Shown: positions 1 through 10,171, counted from the stretch's first letter. The stretch: DNA of 64,000 nt from Buchnera aphidicola (Cinara cf. splendens/pseudotsugae 3390) (GCF_900698845.1 NZ_LR217692.1:380778-444777), one strand, 5' to 3'. Made by a program: numbers and translations. Notes: a model not told the origin generated them from the sequence alone.

Positions 1-277
1 TAGAACCAGAAATTTTTACTATTTCAGTATATCGGTTGGGAATATCAAAAGACATTCTCTTGAATGGAACAGTAATATTACATCCTAAACCATTGTTATT
101 AAAAAAATCTATAACCGTAGAAAAAAAATTTGATTTTGTGCATAAAAAGGAGTTATAATTATAATTAATCTTTATTTCTTTAGAAAAATTACTGTGTATC
201 ATTGGAGATAAAGAGTGATTAACAGGATTACCGAATAAAGCAATAATTTTTTTTTTTTTAAAATTTTTTAAACACAT
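1..277 (-). CDS. aroE: Shikimate dehydrogenase AroE, N-terminal part (cut by window edge)
   Basis: NADP-dependent reduction of 3-dehydroshikimate to shikimate, a cytosolic step of chorismate and aromatic amino acid synthesis. The 92 visible residues contain the family motifs GNPVNHSLSPMIH (substrate-binding N-terminal domain) and GCNITVPFK (catalytic lysine of the VPFK motif). The start is ATG at 277, about 9 bases after a GAGG ribosome binding site. The C-terminal NADP-binding half lies outside the window. It is divergent from def with an 83-base gap. Together with aroB and aroK in this window it supports a retained shikimate pathway. Confidence 0.92.
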   Translation of the reverse strand, partial: MCLKNFKKKKIIALFGNPVNHSLSPMIHSNFSKEIKINYNYNSFLCTKSNFFSTVIDFFNNNGLGCNITVPFKRMSFDIPNRYTEIVKISGS

Positions 278-360
278 ATTTATTCCTCAAGAATTAAAAA
301 AATAGCCTGATTTATTTAGTATAAATAAATCAATATATTAACTACACATAAAAAAAGTTT

Positions 361-810
361 ATGTCAATACATAATATTCTACAATTTCCTGATCATCGCT
401 TACGAATAAAATCTAAACCTATAAAAAAAATAAATCAAAAAACAATCAATATCATAAATGATATGTTTGATACTATGTATGCTAACAACGGTCTTGGACT
501 AGCAGCACCACAAATTAACATACCTAAACAAATTATCACTATTAGCTCTATTCCACCACATAAATCAGAATTAATTTTAATTAATCCTATAATTTTAAAA
601 AAAAATAAAAAATATATATATACTCAAGAAGGTTGCTTATCAATTCCTAAAAAAACAGCTAAAATTAATAGATCTAGTTATATAAAAATACAAGCATTTA
701 ATCATGTTGGAAAATTATTTATACTAGAAGCTAGATCTTTACTATCTATTTGTATTCAACATGAAATAGACCATCTAACCGGAACATTATTTATAGATTA
801 TATACGTTAA
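361..810 (+). CDS. def: Peptide deformylase
   Basis: Removes the formyl group from the N-terminal methionine of nascent proteins, using a bound metal ion. All three catalytic motifs are present: GLGLAAPQ (residues 44-51), EGCLS (90-94, metal ligand C92) and QHEIDH (133-138, ligands H134 and H138, catalytic E135). At 149 residues it ends right after FIDYIR, about 20 residues earlier than the E. coli enzyme, so the C-terminal helix is missing. It is followed after 40 bases by fmt, the enzyme that adds the formyl group, as in E. coli. Function is probably retained because the active site is complete. Confidence 0.96.
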   Translation: MSIHNILQFPDHRLRIKSKPIKKINQKTINIINDMFDTMYANNGLGLAAPQINIPKQIITISSIPPHKSELILINPIILKKNKKYIYTQEGCLSIPKKTAKINRSSYIKIQAFNHVGKLFILEARSLLSICIQHEIDHLTGTLFIDYIR

Positions 811-850
811 AATATACTTTTCTATTAAATAAATTATTATCTTAATTCAT

Positions 851-1807
851 ATGTTAAAAAAAATATCAAGAATTATCTTTGCAGGTAGTAATAATTTTTC
901 ATTAGCACACTTACGCTCATTATTTTACTCTAAATACGTTATTAAAGCTGTACTAATTAAACCAGATAATCTTTTTTGCAAAAAAAAAGATCAACGGTTT
1001 TCTCCGATAAAAAAATTTGCTATACGGCATAATATTCCAGTATTACAAACAAATAACCTCCATGAAAAAAAATTTTTTATTAAAATATCAAAAATCCATG
1101 CCGATATTTTAATCGTATCATCATATGGATTAATAATACCATCTAATATTTTACAATTATTTTATTTTGGAGGTATAAATATACATGCTTCCTTATTGCC
1201 TAGATGGCAAGGAGCTGCTCCGATTCAGTGGGCAATACTATCAGGAGATAGTTACACAGGAGTCAGTGTAATAAAAATGAATTCTTCAATAGACTCTGGA
1301 AAAATAATTTATCAATTAACTTGTCCCATTGATCAATATGATAGCACAAAAACATTATCTACAAAATTAATACCAATCTCATTACAATGCATGTATCAAG
1401 CATTAAACATGCTAATATACCCACAAAAAAGAATCGAATATCTTAAAAAAAATATAATTCAAACTAATGCACCAAAAATAAAAAAAAAGGATGCAAAAAT
1501 ATCTTGGTCATTACCAGTAGTACACATAGATCGATTAATTAGAGCATTTAACCCGTGGCCTTGTTGTTATTTTTTAATTAATAATAATCATGTAAAAATT
1601 AAAAAATTTTCTATTACATCTTTTAAAAAGAAAAGATTCAAAAACGGAGAAATTATTAATATTAGCAAAAAAGGAATAAAAATTAACACAAAGTGCGGAG
1701 TTTTACGGATAGAGAAAATAAAAATACCAGGAAAAAAAACATTACATATAAAAGATATTTTGAATTCAAGCAAAAAATTATTTATTCAACATGAAATATT
1801 ACCATAA
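851..1807 (+). CDS. fmt: Methionyl-tRNA formyltransferase
   Basis: Formylates Met-tRNA(fMet) with 10-formyltetrahydrofolate for translation initiation. The N-terminal formyltransferase domain carries IHASLLPRWQG (111-121) with the expected Asn110 and His112, and the third catalytic residue Asp148 in SSIDSG. The C-terminal tRNA-binding domain follows to residue 318, a normal length. It is the second gene of def-fmt. The E. coli neighbours downstream (rsmB, trkA) are gone, and fmt now faces rplQ across a shared terminator. Confidence 0.97.
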   Translation: MLKKISRIIFAGSNNFSLAHLRSLFYSKYVIKAVLIKPDNLFCKKKDQRFSPIKKFAIRHNIPVLQTNNLHEKKFFIKISKIHADILIVSSYGLIIPSNILQLFYFGGINIHASLLPRWQGAAPIQWAILSGDSYTGVSVIKMNSSIDSGKIIYQLTCPIDQYDSTKTLSTKLIPISLQCMYQALNMLIYPQKRIEYLKKNIIQTNAPKIKKKDAKISWSLPVVHIDRLIRAFNPWPCCYFLINNNHVKIKKFSITSFKKKRFKNGEIINISKKGIKINTKCGVLRIEKIKIPGKKTLHIKDILNSSKKLFIQHEILP

Positions 1808-1852
1808 ATAAACATATACATCATATAATATTATTTAAAATATACAAAAAAC

Positions 1853-1872
1853 AACGGCACAAACATGCCGTT
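1853..1872. terminator. Bidirectional terminator between fmt and rplQ
   Basis: A perfect 7-bp GC-containing stem (AACGGCA / TGCCGTT) with a 6-base loop is followed on the plus strand by a T tract. On the minus strand it is followed by the complement of the A-rich run at 1845-1852. It sits between converging fmt and the alpha operon. This is one of the few classical intrinsic terminators in the window. Confidence 0.8.
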
Positions 1873-1917
1873 TTTATTAAAATAAAATATAAAAATTCTG
1901 ATTTTATCAAATAATTT

Positions 1918-2280
1918 TTATATATTTCGACCTACTAGTTCTACATAGGCCATAGTAGCATTGTCACCTTTCCTAAAACCACATTTTAATATACGTAGAT
2001 ATCCACCTGGACGAGAGTAAAAATATGGACCTAATTCATTAAATAATTTTTTAACAGTAAAAATATCACGAATACGAGAAAAAACTACTCGGCGATTAGC
2101 AATCGTATCATATTTAGACCGTGTAATAAGAGGTTCAATAAAACGTCGTAACTCCTTGGCTTTTGGTAAAGTTGTTTTAATATATTCATATTGAATTAAA
2201 GAACATGTCATATTTTTAAACATAGCTTTAATATGACTACGTGTTCTATTTAATAGTCTCCCTTTTTTTTTATGTCTCAT
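1918..2280 (-). CDS. rplQ: 50S ribosomal protein L17
   Basis: Large-subunit protein near the exit tunnel. It matches L17 along its length, including [12 protein letters not shown] and the C-terminal [17 protein letters not shown] stretch. It is 120 residues and lacks only the short acidic tail of the E. coli protein. It is the last gene of the alpha operon, 76 bases after rpoA, as in E. coli. Confidence 0.98.
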   Translation of the reverse strand: MRHKKKGRLLNRTRSHIKAMFKNMTCSLIQYEYIKTTLPKAKELRRFIEPLITRSKYDTIANRRVVFSRIRDIFTVKKLFNELGPYFYSRPGGYLRILKCGFRKGDNATMAYVELVGRNI

Positions 2281-2356
2281 AATTTATATATCCTTTTAAC
2301 TCTATTCAAAAATTTTAAAATTATATCTTTATAAAAACTATGTTAACTAAAATATT

Positions 2357-3346
2357 TTATTTATCTATCAAACTATTTGGAGGCCAATTATTTAATTTCA
2401 TTCCTAAAGATAAACCTTTAGAAGCTAGAATATCTTTAATTTCTGTTAATGATTTTTTACCTAAATTAGGCGTTTTTAATAATTCTACTTCAGTCTTTTG
2501 AACTAAATCACCAATATAATGAATGCTTTCGGCTTTTAAACAATTTGCAGAACGAACAGTCAATTCTAAGTCGTCTACAGGACGTAGCAGTCCTGGATCA
2601 AATTCGGGTTTTTCTTCTTTAACAACCGGCTCATGAATACCTCTTAAATCAACAAAGGATTCTAATTGCTCTGCCAAAATAGTAGCAGCTTTTCTAATAG
2701 CTTCTTCTGGATCAATTGTACCATTAGTTTCCATTTCTATTATTAACTTATCTAAATCAGTTCTTTGTTCTACTCTAGCTGCTTCAACATTATATATAAT
2801 ACGCTCTATAGGACTGTATGATACGTCTAGGAATAATTTTCCAATAACACGATTATCTTGTAAGAGATCTTTTTGAGATTTAGCAGTAATATATCCTCTA
2901 CCGCGCATTACTTTGATTCGCATATCAATGAAGACATCTGGACAAGTAATATTACAAATAACATGTTTTGAGTTTATAATTTCTACAGAAGAATCATGAC
3001 TAATGTCCGCAGCAATAACAGGTCCGATACCATATTTTTTTAAAGATATAACCACTTCATTTTTACCAAATAATTTTATTGATAAACCTTTTAAATTCAA
3101 TAAAATATCTAGTATATCCTCTTTTATACCTTCTTTATGCATATATTCATGCAATATACCATTTATTTCGACTTCAGTAACAGCACAACCAGACATAGAG
3201 GATAATAAAATTCTTCTTAAAGCACTACCTAGTGTATGTCCGAAACCACGCTCTAATGGTTCTAATGTAATTTTAGCATGTTTTGCGCTGATTTGTTCAA
3301 TATTAACTAGTCTAGGTTTTAAAAAATCTTCTACAAAGTCCTGCAT
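2357..3346 (-). CDS. rpoA: RNA polymerase alpha subunit
   Basis: Scaffold for RNA polymerase assembly. The N-terminal dimerisation domain contains [18 protein letters not shown] (about residues 28-45). The C-terminal domain (about 245-329) contains the helix-hairpin-helix that contacts UP elements and activators ([17 protein letters not shown]). At 329 residues it has exactly the E. coli length, so the C-terminal domain is intact. Start ATG at 3346 follows an AGAGGTAGT ribosome binding site. Alpha operon, between rpsD and rplQ. Confidence 0.99.
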   Translation of the reverse strand: MQDFVEDFLKPRLVNIEQISAKHAKITLEPLERGFGHTLGSALRRILLSSMSGCAVTEVEINGILHEYMHKEGIKEDILDILLNLKGLSIKLFGKNEVVISLKKYGIGPVIAADISHDSSVEIINSKHVICNITCPDVFIDMRIKVMRGRGYITAKSQKDLLQDNRVIGKLFLDVSYSPIERIIYNVEAARVEQRTDLDKLIIEMETNGTIDPEEAIRKAATILAEQLESFVDLRGIHEPVVKEEKPEFDPGLLRPVDDLELTVRSANCLKAESIHYIGDLVQKTEVELLKTPNLGKKSLTEIKDILASKGLSLGMKLNNWPPNSLIDK

Positions 3347-3376
3347 ACTACCTCTCTCCGATAATCATCATAATTA

Positions 3377-3997
3377 TTACTTTGAATATAATTCGACTAT
3401 CAAATGCTCATTAATATCAGAAGATAAATCATGACGCTCTATTGGACGTATAAACGTACCTTCCATCGTTTTATAATTAACATCTAACCAACTAGATTGT
3501 TCACGTTGTTTTATAAGTTCCATAGCAGCCTGAATTCTCAATTGTTTTTTAGAACGCTCACAAATAGAAATTTTATCTTGAACAGAAACTTGATAAGAAG
3601 GAATACTTACAGTGCTATTATTCACACAAACTGATTTGTGGTTAATTAACTGACGTGATTCCGCTCTAGTAGAAGCAAAACCCATACGATACACAATATT
3701 ATCCAAACGATTTTCTAATAAAAATAACAAATTTTGACCTGTATTGCCTTTTAACTTAGAAGCTTTTTTATAATAGTTGTGAAACTGTCGCTCTAATATT
3801 CCATACAAACGTCTTATTTTTTGTTTTTCTCTTAATTGTGTTCCGTAACCTGATAAACGTAATTTTCTTAATCCATGTTGACCCGGAGAATGATCAATTT
3901 TACACTTAGATTCAATAGATCGTACGCCTGATTTTAAAAATAAATCTAATCCTTCTCGTCTACTTAATTTTAATTTAGGACCTAAATATTTTGCCAT
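3377..3997 (-). CDS. rpsD: 30S ribosomal protein S4
   Basis: Primary 16S rRNA-binding protein that nucleates small-subunit assembly. It is full length (206 residues) with the S4 RNA-binding domain in the middle ([21 protein letters not shown], in two parts). In E. coli S4 also represses the alpha operon by binding the rpsM leader; whether that control survives is not visible here. It lies 35 bases after rpsK and 30 before rpoA. Confidence 0.98.
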   Translation of the reverse strand: MAKYLGPKLKLSRREGLDLFLKSGVRSIESKCKIDHSPGQHGLRKLRLSGYGTQLREKQKIRRLYGILERQFHNYYKKASKLKGNTGQNLLFLLENRLDNIVYRMGFASTRAESRQLINHKSVCVNNSTVSIPSYQVSVQDKISICERSKKQLRIQAAMELIKQREQSSWLDVNYKTMEGTFIRPIERHDLSSDINEHLIVELYSK

Positions 3998-4032
3998 ATC
4001 TCTTTTCTCTTATTTATATGTACATAAAATTA

Positions 4033-4425
4033 TTAAACTCTACGTTTTTTAGAGGGTCGACATCCATTATGAGGAATAGGAGTAACATCTGTAATATTAG
4101 TAATTCGAAAACCTGAAGCATTTAAAGCTCGAATTGTAGATTCACGACCAGGACCAGGCCCTTTAACCATAATTTCTAAATTTTTTATTCCATAGTCTTT
4201 AACTCGATCAGCGCATTTTTCCGCTGCTACTTGGGCAGCAAAAGGAGTAGATTTTCTTGAACCACGAAAACCAGAACCTCCAGAAGTAGCCCATCCTAAA
4301 GTATTTCCTTGACGATCAGTAATAGTAACAATTGTATTATTAAACGATGCATGAATATGCGCAATACCATCCAAAACTTGTTTTTTTATATGTTTTTTAG
4401 GAATCTTTACTATTTTTTTTGACAT
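4033..4425 (-). CDS. rpsK: 30S ribosomal protein S11
   Basis: Small-subunit platform protein near the mRNA exit. The body is strongly conserved ([48 protein letters not shown]). I start at ATG 4425 (130 residues). A longer frame from TTG at 4431 adds two residues without homology, and a GGGAA element upstream suits the ATG. Alpha operon, 19 bases after rpsM. Confidence 0.97.
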   Translation of the reverse strand: MSKKIVKIPKKHIKKQVLDGIAHIHASFNNTIVTITDRQGNTLGWATSGGSGFRGSRKSTPFAAQVAAEKCADRVKDYGIKNLEIMVKGPGPGRESTIRALNASGFRITNITDVTPIPHNGCRPSKKRRV

Positions 4426-4444
4426 AATCAATTATTTTCCCAAA

Positions 4445-4804
4445 TTATCTACTTTTTATTAACTTTCTAGGACCTTTACACGTACGAGCATTTGTTTTTG
4501 TTCTTTGTCCACGTACTGGTAGGTGTTTACGATGACGTACTCCTCTATAACAACCAATATCCATTAATCTTTTTATATTAACAGTTCTTTCTCTACGCAA
4601 ATCTCCTTCAATCACGAGAGTAGATATAAGTTTACGCAGTTTATCAATTTGTTGTTCACTTAATGTGTTAATTTTAATGTCATATCTAAGATTCACAGCA
4701 TTACAAATTTTTTTAGACAATGATAAACCAATTCCATAAATTCCAGTTAAAGCTATTAATACATGCTTATGATCAGGAATATTAATTCCAGCAATTCTTG
4801 TCAC
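4445..4804 (-). CDS. rpsM: 30S ribosomal protein S13
   Basis: Small-subunit head protein that touches the P-site tRNA and forms bridge B1. It has the helix-hairpin-helix start [14 protein letters not shown] and the basic C-terminus [20 protein letters not shown] followed by TCKGPRK. It is full length at 119 residues and is the first gene of the alpha operon. A 114-base spacer separates it from rpmJ, where the E. coli alpha-operon leader lies. Confidence 0.98.
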   Translation of the reverse strand: MTRIAGINIPDHKHVLIALTGIYGIGLSLSKKICNAVNLRYDIKINTLSEQQIDKLRKLISTLVIEGDLRRERTVNIKRLMDIGCYRGVRHRKHLPVRGQRTKTNARTCKGPRKLIKSR

Positions 4805-4918
4805 AAAAGTATCCTCTCGATGTATAATAGATCGTGTATCTTATGCATAACTATAAAAAATAGCATTTACTAAATTATTAAAAATATTATTTTTACAAAA
4901 AAGAAATATATATAAATT

Positions 4919-5035
4919 CTACCCTTGTCTTTGCTTATGTTTAGGGTCATTCTTACACACAACGCGAATTACATTTTTTCGACGAATAATTTTACAACTA
5001 CGACACAATTTTTTCACTGATGCACGAACTTTCAT
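4919..5035 (-). CDS. rpmJ: 50S ribosomal protein L36
   Basis: A 38-residue zinc-ribbon protein of the large subunit. It begins [20 protein letters not shown] and keeps the C-X2-C...C...H ligand set (C11, C14, C27, H32). The length equals that of E. coli L36. It lies between secY and rpsM, its standard place at the end of the spc operon. The C-plus (zinc-binding) form implies no need for the zinc-independent paralog. Confidence 0.97.
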   Translation of the reverse strand: MKVRASVKKLCRSCKIIRRKNVIRVVCKNDPKHKQRQG

Positions 5036-5070
5036 TGATACTCCAAAATAAACATTATACTGATATTATT

Positions 5071-6366
5071 TTAATTTTTTAAATATAAACTTGCTTTTTT
5101 TAATATTTTTTTATATCGAGTAGACATCATTAGTGTTTGTATTTGTATAATAAATTCCATAAGTACTACTACTACAATTAATAAAGAAGTACCTCCGAAA
5201 TAAAAAGGAACTTTTAAACAATAATGCATAATATCTGGTATTAAACATATAAATACAGTATATATAGAACCAATTGTTGTTAACTTTAAAACAATTTTTT
5301 TAATGTATTGTTCAGTCTGTAATCCAGGTCTAATTCCAGGAATAAAAGCACCTGATTTTTTTAAATTAATAGCAGTATCTTTAGAATTAAACATTACACT
5401 AGTATAAAAAAAACAAAAAAATATTATTAATACAACATTTGTAAACACAAAAATACTATGATTAAATTTAAAAAAATCAAAAAATTTTATTAGAAATATT
5501 TTATCGTGAAAAACATGACGACAATATGTTACAATAATAGATGGAAAAAGAAGCAAACTAGATGAAAAAATAACGGGTACTACACCGGCCATATTAACTT
5601 TTAAAGGTAAATAGCTGTGATGTGATGAATGCATATTACTACCTTGATGACGACGAGCATAGCATACGATAATGTTACGTTGACTTTTTTCAAAAAATAC
5701 TACTATAAAGATCACAAATAACATAACTAACAATATCAAAAAAAAATATAAATTATTAAAGTCATAAATATGCATTACAGAAAACGTTTTTTTTATAGAA
5801 ACGGGTAAAGAAGATATTATTCCAAAAAAAATTATTAAAGAAATACCATTACCTATTCCTTTATCTGTAATAAATTCTCCTAACCACATCAAAAAAATAG
5901 TTCCTGTTATCATACTAATAATTGAAATTATATAAAAATAAAAATCTGTAAATACAAAAATATTTTTCATTCCAGGAATAAACGGTAGTCCAATCACGAC
6001 ACTAATTGATTGAATTACAGATAAAAATAATGTTAAATATTTAGTATATTGGTTAATTTTTTTTGTTCCTTCTTCTCCTTCTTTTTTTAAATTACGTAAA
6101 TGCGAGCAAATCAATGTTAATAACTGCATTATAATAGAAGAAGAAATATATGGCATTACACCTAGTGTGAATATTGAAACACGATTTAAAGATCCTCCAG
6201 AAAACATATTAAACATTGTAAATAAAGAACTATTTTTATGAATAAAAAATTGTTCCACAACCTTCATATTAATACCAGGAATAGGTATAAAAGAACCAAT
6301 ACGAAATATCAAAATAGCGATAAATACCAAAAACATTCTTTTTTTTAAATTATATAATATAGACAT
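5071..6366 (-). CDS. secY: Protein translocase subunit SecY
   Basis: Channel-forming subunit of the SecYEG inner membrane translocon. It has ten hydrophobic segments typical of SecY, the motif RIGSFIPIPGI after the first helix, and the GIRPGLQTEQYI cytoplasmic loop that contacts SecA. It has 431 residues against 443 in E. coli; the N-terminus is shortened. It sits in the spc operon between rplO and rpmJ. Its retention shows that a minimal Sec export route is still used. Confidence 0.97.
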   Translation of the reverse strand: MSILYNLKKRMFLVFIAILIFRIGSFIPIPGINMKVVEQFFIHKNSSLFTMFNMFSGGSLNRVSIFTLGVMPYISSSIIMQLLTLICSHLRNLKKEGEEGTKKINQYTKYLTLFLSVIQSISVVIGLPFIPGMKNIFVFTDFYFYIISIISMITGTIFLMWLGEFITDKGIGNGISLIIFFGIISSLPVSIKKTFSVMHIYDFNNLYFFLILLVMLFVIFIVVFFEKSQRNIIVCYARRHQGSNMHSSHHSYLPLKVNMAGVVPVIFSSSLLLFPSIIVTYCRHVFHDKIFLIKFFDFFKFNHSIFVFTNVVLIIFFCFFYTSVMFNSKDTAINLKKSGAFIPGIRPGLQTEQYIKKIVLKLTTIGSIYTVFICLIPDIMHYCLKVPFYFGGTSLLIVVVVLMEFIIQIQTLMMSTRYKKILKKASLYLKN

Positions 6367-6410
6367 AATATATTTTCTGTTAGTAGTAAAATTATTTAAA
6401 TAAAAAACAT

Positions 6411-6848
6411 TTAATTTGTAATCATTCCTCCAATTGATTCAATATATGACCGTACTCCTTTAGTAACAGATAATCCAGAAATTACTATTGGTTTTTCTAT
6501 CATCCCCATCTTGATAATTTTGACATATCTAATATTTCTTTTAATTAAATTTGTTTTTTTTAAAACAGACATGTTTATTATCTTAAAATGAGAAATTCTA
6601 TTCAATTCAAATAATCTGATTTCATCTATAAAAATTTTTTTTCTAGATGTAAAACCAAATTTAGGAATTCTTCTATATAAAGGTGTTTGTCCTCCTTCAA
6701 AACTTTTTCTAACCTTTCCTCCCGATCTAGATTTTTGACCTTTATGTCCTCTTCCACCCGTTTTTCCTAGACCCGAACCAATTCCTCTACATATACGTTT
6801 TCTTTTTTTTTTTATATATATAGAGTTCGACAATACATTTAGATACAT
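6411..6848 (-). CDS. rplO: 50S ribosomal protein L15
   Basis: Large-subunit assembly protein. It shows the glycine-rich N-terminal RNA-binding segment [20 protein letters not shown] and the C-terminal [11 protein letters not shown]. It is full length (145 residues). The start at 6848 overlaps the rpmD stop region by 10 bases, indicating translational coupling within the spc operon. Confidence 0.97.
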   Translation of the reverse strand: MYLNVLSNSIYIKKKRKRICRGIGSGLGKTGGRGHKGQKSRSGGKVRKSFEGGQTPLYRRIPKFGFTSRKKIFIDEIRLFELNRISHFKIINMSVLKKTNLIKRNIRYVKIIKMGMIEKPIVISGLSVTKGVRSYIESIGGMITN

Positions 6849-7033
6849 AATTTTTCCTCGTTATTGACAGACACCATATAAGAAACTTTTTTAATCATAC
6901 CACGAATAGATGGAGTATCTTCTCGTTGTACAGTATCACCAATATGACGTAAGCCTAATCCTTTAATTGTAGCTATGTGTTTAGGTAAACGACCAATTTT
7001 ACTTTTTACTTGAGTAATAAAAATTTTTTTCAT
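6839..7033 (-). CDS. rpmD: 50S ribosomal protein L30
   Basis: Small large-subunit protein. It matches L30 in [19 protein letters not shown] and [10 protein letters not shown]. It is 64 residues, about five longer than in E. coli, with the additional tail overlapping the beginning of rplO. Spc operon, 23 bases after rpsE. Confidence 0.96.
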   Translation of the reverse strand: MKKIFITQVKSKIGRLPKHIATIKGLGLRHIGDTVQREDTPSIRGMIKKVSYMVSVNNEEKLCI

Positions 7034-7056
7034 AAATAAAAATACACCATTTTATT

Positions 7057-7551
7057 TTAAATATTAATAGTAGATTTACTAAGTTTTTGCGCTATCATTT
7101 CTGGTGATCTAATTTTTTTTAAACCATCAATAGTAGCTCTAACTACATTAATAGGATTAGTAGATCCATATATTTTAGCTAAAATATTCTGAATTCCTAC
7201 TACTTCTAATACAGACCTCATAGCACCACCAGCAATAATTCCAGTACCATCTGATGCAGGTTTCATAAATATCTTAGATCCTGTATGAGAACCATATACT
7301 GAATGTTGTATAGTATTTCGATGTAATGGAATCATAATCATATTTTTTCTCGCTCTTTCCATAGATTTTTGAATAGCTGAAGGAACTTCACGAGCTTTTC
7401 CATAACCAAAACCTACCTTTCCTTTACCATTACCCACTACTGTCAACGCGGTAAATGAAAAAATTCTTCCTCCCTTCACTGTTTTAGATACACGATTTAC
7501 TATAATTAATTTTTCCTGTAAATCTAAAGATAATTTTTTATCAAAATTCAT
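7057..7551 (-). CDS. rpsE: 30S ribosomal protein S5
   Basis: Small-subunit protein involved in decoding accuracy and mRNA unwinding. The motifs [19 protein letters not shown] and [18 protein letters not shown] are the double-stranded-RNA-binding-like N-terminal domain. Two in-frame ATGs exist, at 7560 and 7551. The AAGGA element overlaps the first and lies 8 bases before the second, so I use 7551 (164 residues). Spc operon. Confidence 0.96.
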   Translation of the reverse strand: MNFDKKLSLDLQEKLIIVNRVSKTVKGGRIFSFTALTVVGNGKGKVGFGYGKAREVPSAIQKSMERARKNMIMIPLHRNTIQHSVYGSHTGSKIFMKPASDGTGIIAGGAMRSVLEVVGIQNILAKIYGSTNPINVVRATIDGLKKIRSPEMIAQKLSKSTINI

Positions 7552-7570
7552 ATATGTCATCCTTTTCTAT

Positions 7571-7939
7571 TTAAAAAACCAAACCGGATATACGAGCAGA
7601 TTCCGCTAATTCTTTAACTCGACCATGATATTTAAAACCAGAACGATCAAAAAAAACAATTTTTATTCCTTTTTGTAATGCTCGTTCAGCAATTAATTGT
7701 CCAATTATTTTAGCAGAATGTTTATTACCAGTATAGGTATGGTTAATGTTTAGTTTTTTAAACTCTACAGTAGAAGCACACGTAGAAACGATAGATTTTT
7801 TAGAAACTATAATTTGTGCATATATATGTTTAGACGTGCGATGTACTACTAAACGAAATAGTTGATTAGAATATTTATTTTTACGTATTTTAGTGCATCG
7901 ACGAATTCGTGAATATTTTTTATTAATTTTTCCTTTCAT
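7571..7939 (-). CDS. rplR: 50S ribosomal protein L18
   Basis: 5S rRNA-binding protein of the central protuberance. Conserved blocks include FRLVVHRTSKHIYAQI and KIVFFDRSGFKYHGRVKEL. The start ATG at 7939 lies one base after the rplF stop codon and agrees with the homolog start. The frame remains open upstream into rplF, but that part has no homology. 122 residues, spc operon. Confidence 0.96.
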   Translation of the reverse strand: MKGKINKKYSRIRRCTKIRKNKYSNQLFRLVVHRTSKHIYAQIIVSKKSIVSTCASTVEFKKLNINHTYTGNKHSAKIIGQLIAERALQKGIKIVFFDRSGFKYHGRVKELAESARISGLVF

Positions 7940-7940
7940 G

Positions 7941-8480
7941 CTACTTTTTTTTAGCCTCCTTAATACGTATAATTTCATGCAAATAACGAATACCTTTTCC
8001 TTTATAAGGTTCAGGAACACGATACAATCGTATATTTGCTGCTACTTGTCCAACTAACTGTTTATCTATACTCTTTAAAACAATCTCATTTTGAGAAATG
8101 ATTGAAACTGTTACTATTTGTGGAATTTTATAAATTACTGGATGCGAAAAACCTAAATATAATTTTAAAATATTTTCATTTTCTAGTATAACACGATACC
8201 CAACACCAAATAAATTTAATTGTTTTATAAAACCTTCCGTAACACCTAAAATCATAGAATGAACTAAAGAACGACAAGTACCAGCTTGCATCCAACCATA
8301 TGATTTAGATAAATGATTATGTGAAAAAAACAAAGAACCATCTTTTTTAAGAATTTTTACACATACATGTATTATGCGCGTCAATGAACCTAAAGGTCCA
8401 TTTACTGTAATTTTATAGTTAGATAAATCAACGGCTACATTATTTGGAATAATAATAGATGATTTTGCAACACGAGACAT
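7941..8480 (-). CDS. rplF: 50S ribosomal protein L6
   Basis: Large-subunit protein near the factor-binding centre. It starts MSRVAKSSIIIPNNV and contains the duplicated L6 fold with the C-terminal signature PEPYKGKGIRY. It is 179 residues, close to the 177 of E. coli. Its stop codon is followed after one base by rplR, and an AGGAGG element inside its 3' end probably serves rplR. Confidence 0.97.
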   Translation of the reverse strand: MSRVAKSSIIIPNNVAVDLSNYKITVNGPLGSLTRIIHVCVKILKKDGSLFFSHNHLSKSYGWMQAGTCRSLVHSMILGVTEGFIKQLNLFGVGYRVILENENILKLYLGFSHPVIYKIPQIVTVSIISQNEIVLKSIDKQLVGQVAANIRLYRVPEPYKGKGIRYLHEIIRIKEAKKK

Positions 8481-8514
8481 TTTTATATTCCTCTATTTAA
8501 AAATATTGATAAAT

Positions 8515-8907
8515 TTAACTTACATAACATATAATTTCTCCACCTAATCCTTTTTTTCGTGCAATTTTATTAGTCATCATTCCTCTAGAAGTAGAAAGAA
8601 CAGCGATACCTAAATTATTCATTACAACAGGTATTTTGTGTTTCGTACAGTACCGACGTAGACTTGGACGGCTAACTCTAGAAATATGTTCAATAACTGA
8701 TTTTCCATTATAATATTTTAAAAAAATCTTTAATTGAGAAATATGAATATTCTGTATTTTATAATTACAAATATATCCTTCATACTTCAAAACTTTAACG
8801 ATATTTTCTTTAATTTTAGAAAAAGGAACAGTTACAAAAATTTTATTAGAACGTTGACCATTACGAATAGATGTCAACATATCTGATATGGGATCTTGCA
8901 TACTCAT
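8515..8907 (-). CDS. rpsH: 30S ribosomal protein S8
   Basis: Primary 16S rRNA binder of the small-subunit body; in E. coli it also represses the spc operon. It shows MSMQDPISDMLTSIRNGQ, SRVSRPSLRRY and the C-terminal KGLGGEIICYV. The ATG at 8907 lies 8 bases after an AAGGTG element and gives 130 residues, identical in length to E. coli. A GTG three codons upstream is rejected. Confidence 0.97.
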   Translation of the reverse strand: MSMQDPISDMLTSIRNGQRSNKIFVTVPFSKIKENIVKVLKYEGYICNYKIQNIHISQLKIFLKYYNGKSVIEHISRVSRPSLRRYCTKHKIPVVMNNLGIAVLSTSRGMMTNKIARKKGLGGEIICYVS

Positions 8908-8956
8908 AAAATACACCTTATATCATACAATTAAGTTAATTTATAATATCTAAAAG

Positions 8957-9262
8957 TTACCAACTTGCTTTTGTTAAACCTGGTATTTCTCCTCGCATAG
9001 CAGATTCACGTAATTTCATACGACTCAATCCAAACTTACGAAGAAAAGCATGTGGACGTCCAGTTTGTCGACAACGATTACGTTGTCGTGATGGACTAGA
9101 ATCTCTAGGAAGAGTTTGTAGTTTAAGCATAGCATTCCAACGATCTTTATCTAATGATAATTTTGATTTTATGATTTTTTTTAATTGAACACGCGCTGAA
9201 TAATATTTAATTGCTAATTTAACTCTTTTAATTTCTCTAAATTTCATAGATTGTTTTGCCAT
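8957..9262 (-). CDS. rpsN: 30S ribosomal protein S14
   Basis: Small-subunit head protein. It has 101 residues starting [13 protein letters not shown] and containing [20 protein letters not shown]. This is the long, zinc-free type of S14, since the CxxC pairs of the short form are absent. The frame extends upstream into rplE, but only the ATG at 9262 matches the family start. Spc operon, between rplE and rpsH. Confidence 0.97.
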   Translation of the reverse strand: MAKQSMKFREIKRVKLAIKYYSARVQLKKIIKSKLSLDKDRWNAMLKLQTLPRDSSPSRQRNRCRQTGRPHAFLRKFGLSRMKLRESAMRGEIPGLTKASW

Positions 9263-9281
9263 TATATTTACCATTATAATT

Positions 9282-9821
9282 TTATTTTTGAAAAGGAAAA
9301 TTAAATGCAGAAAGTAAACGCTCACATTCCTGATCAGAATTAGCGTTTGTGGTAATTGTAATATCCATACCTCTAATAGAATCAATTTTCTCATAATTAA
9401 TTTCAGGAAAAATAATTTGTTCACGAATTCCTAAACTATAATTACCCGTACCATCAAACGATTTGCGTGATAAACCTCTGAAATCACGTATACGAGGTAT
9501 TGCGATAGTGATTAATTTATCAAAAAAATCCCATTTTCTTGTTCCTCTTAAAGTAACTTTACATCCTATTGGATAACCTTTACGAATTTTGAAAGTTGCA
9601 ATAGATTTTTTAGCAACAGTTATAACTGGTTTTTGACCAGAAATTCTCATTAAATCATTCACAGCATGTTCTAGTACTTTTTTATCTGTTATAGATTTTC
9701 CTATACCCATATTTAAAGTAATTTTTTTAATTTGAGGAACAGCCATAACAGTAGAATAATTTAATTCCTTCATTAATGTAGGAATCACATAATTCACATA
9801 ATGAAGATGTAGTCTTTTCAT
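9282..9821 (-). CDS. rplE: 50S ribosomal protein L5
   Basis: 5S rRNA-binding protein that contacts the P-site tRNA and bridge B1b. Conserved stretches include [17 protein letters not shown] and [20 protein letters not shown]. It is 179 residues, the same as E. coli. Spc operon, 17 bases after rplX and 19 before rpsN. Confidence 0.98.
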   Translation of the reverse strand: MKRLHLHYVNYVIPTLMKELNYSTVMAVPQIKKITLNMGIGKSITDKKVLEHAVNDLMRISGQKPVITVAKKSIATFKIRKGYPIGCKVTLRGTRKWDFFDKLITIAIPRIRDFRGLSRKSFDGTGNYSLGIREQIIFPEINYEKIDSIRGMDITITTNANSDQECERLLSAFNFPFQK

Positions 9822-9838
9822 ACTTTAATTTCCTTATT

Positions 9839-10156
9839 TTATTTCAATAATTCTTTAGTAGATTTATATCTACGCATTTTTTTGCCATTAATCCAACAAA
9901 ATTCTATTTTATCCACTTTATTAGTTTCTTTGTTAAAAATAGAAACATTAGAAATATGAATAGGCAACTCTTTTGAAATAATTCCAGCTACTTGTTGTTT
10001 TTCTGGAATTGCTTTTTGATGTTTTTTAACTAAATGAACACCTTGAACAATAACTGTTCTATTGCTATAACATATCTTTTGTACCACGCCTATTTTACCT
10101 TTATCTCTTCCTGTTAATACTATTACTACATCATGAAAACGTATTTTTGCAGCCAT
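9839..10156 (-). CDS. rplX: 50S ribosomal protein L24
   Basis: Early assembly protein at the tunnel exit. The N-terminal KOW motif is visible (DVVIVLTGRDKGKIGVVQ). It is 105 residues, full length. Spc operon, 15 bases after rplN. Confidence 0.97.
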   Translation of the reverse strand: MAAKIRFHDVVIVLTGRDKGKIGVVQKICYSNRTVIVQGVHLVKKHQKAIPEKQQVAGIISKELPIHISNVSIFNKETNKVDKIEFCWINGKKMRRYKSTKELLK

Positions 10157-10171
10157 TATTTAGTGTCCTTA

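Noticed and set aside
3003..3434. 143-residue open frame on the plus strand across rpoA and rpsD
   Set aside because: It is antisense to two strongly conserved genes and has no recognisable domain.
7940..8020. 27-codon upstream extension of rplR into rplF
   Set aside because: It overlaps the conserved C-terminus of L6, and the L18 family start coincides with ATG 7939.
9263..9424. 54-codon upstream extension of rpsN into rplE
   Set aside because: It lies inside conserved L5 coding sequence; the S14 family begins MAKQSMK at 9262.
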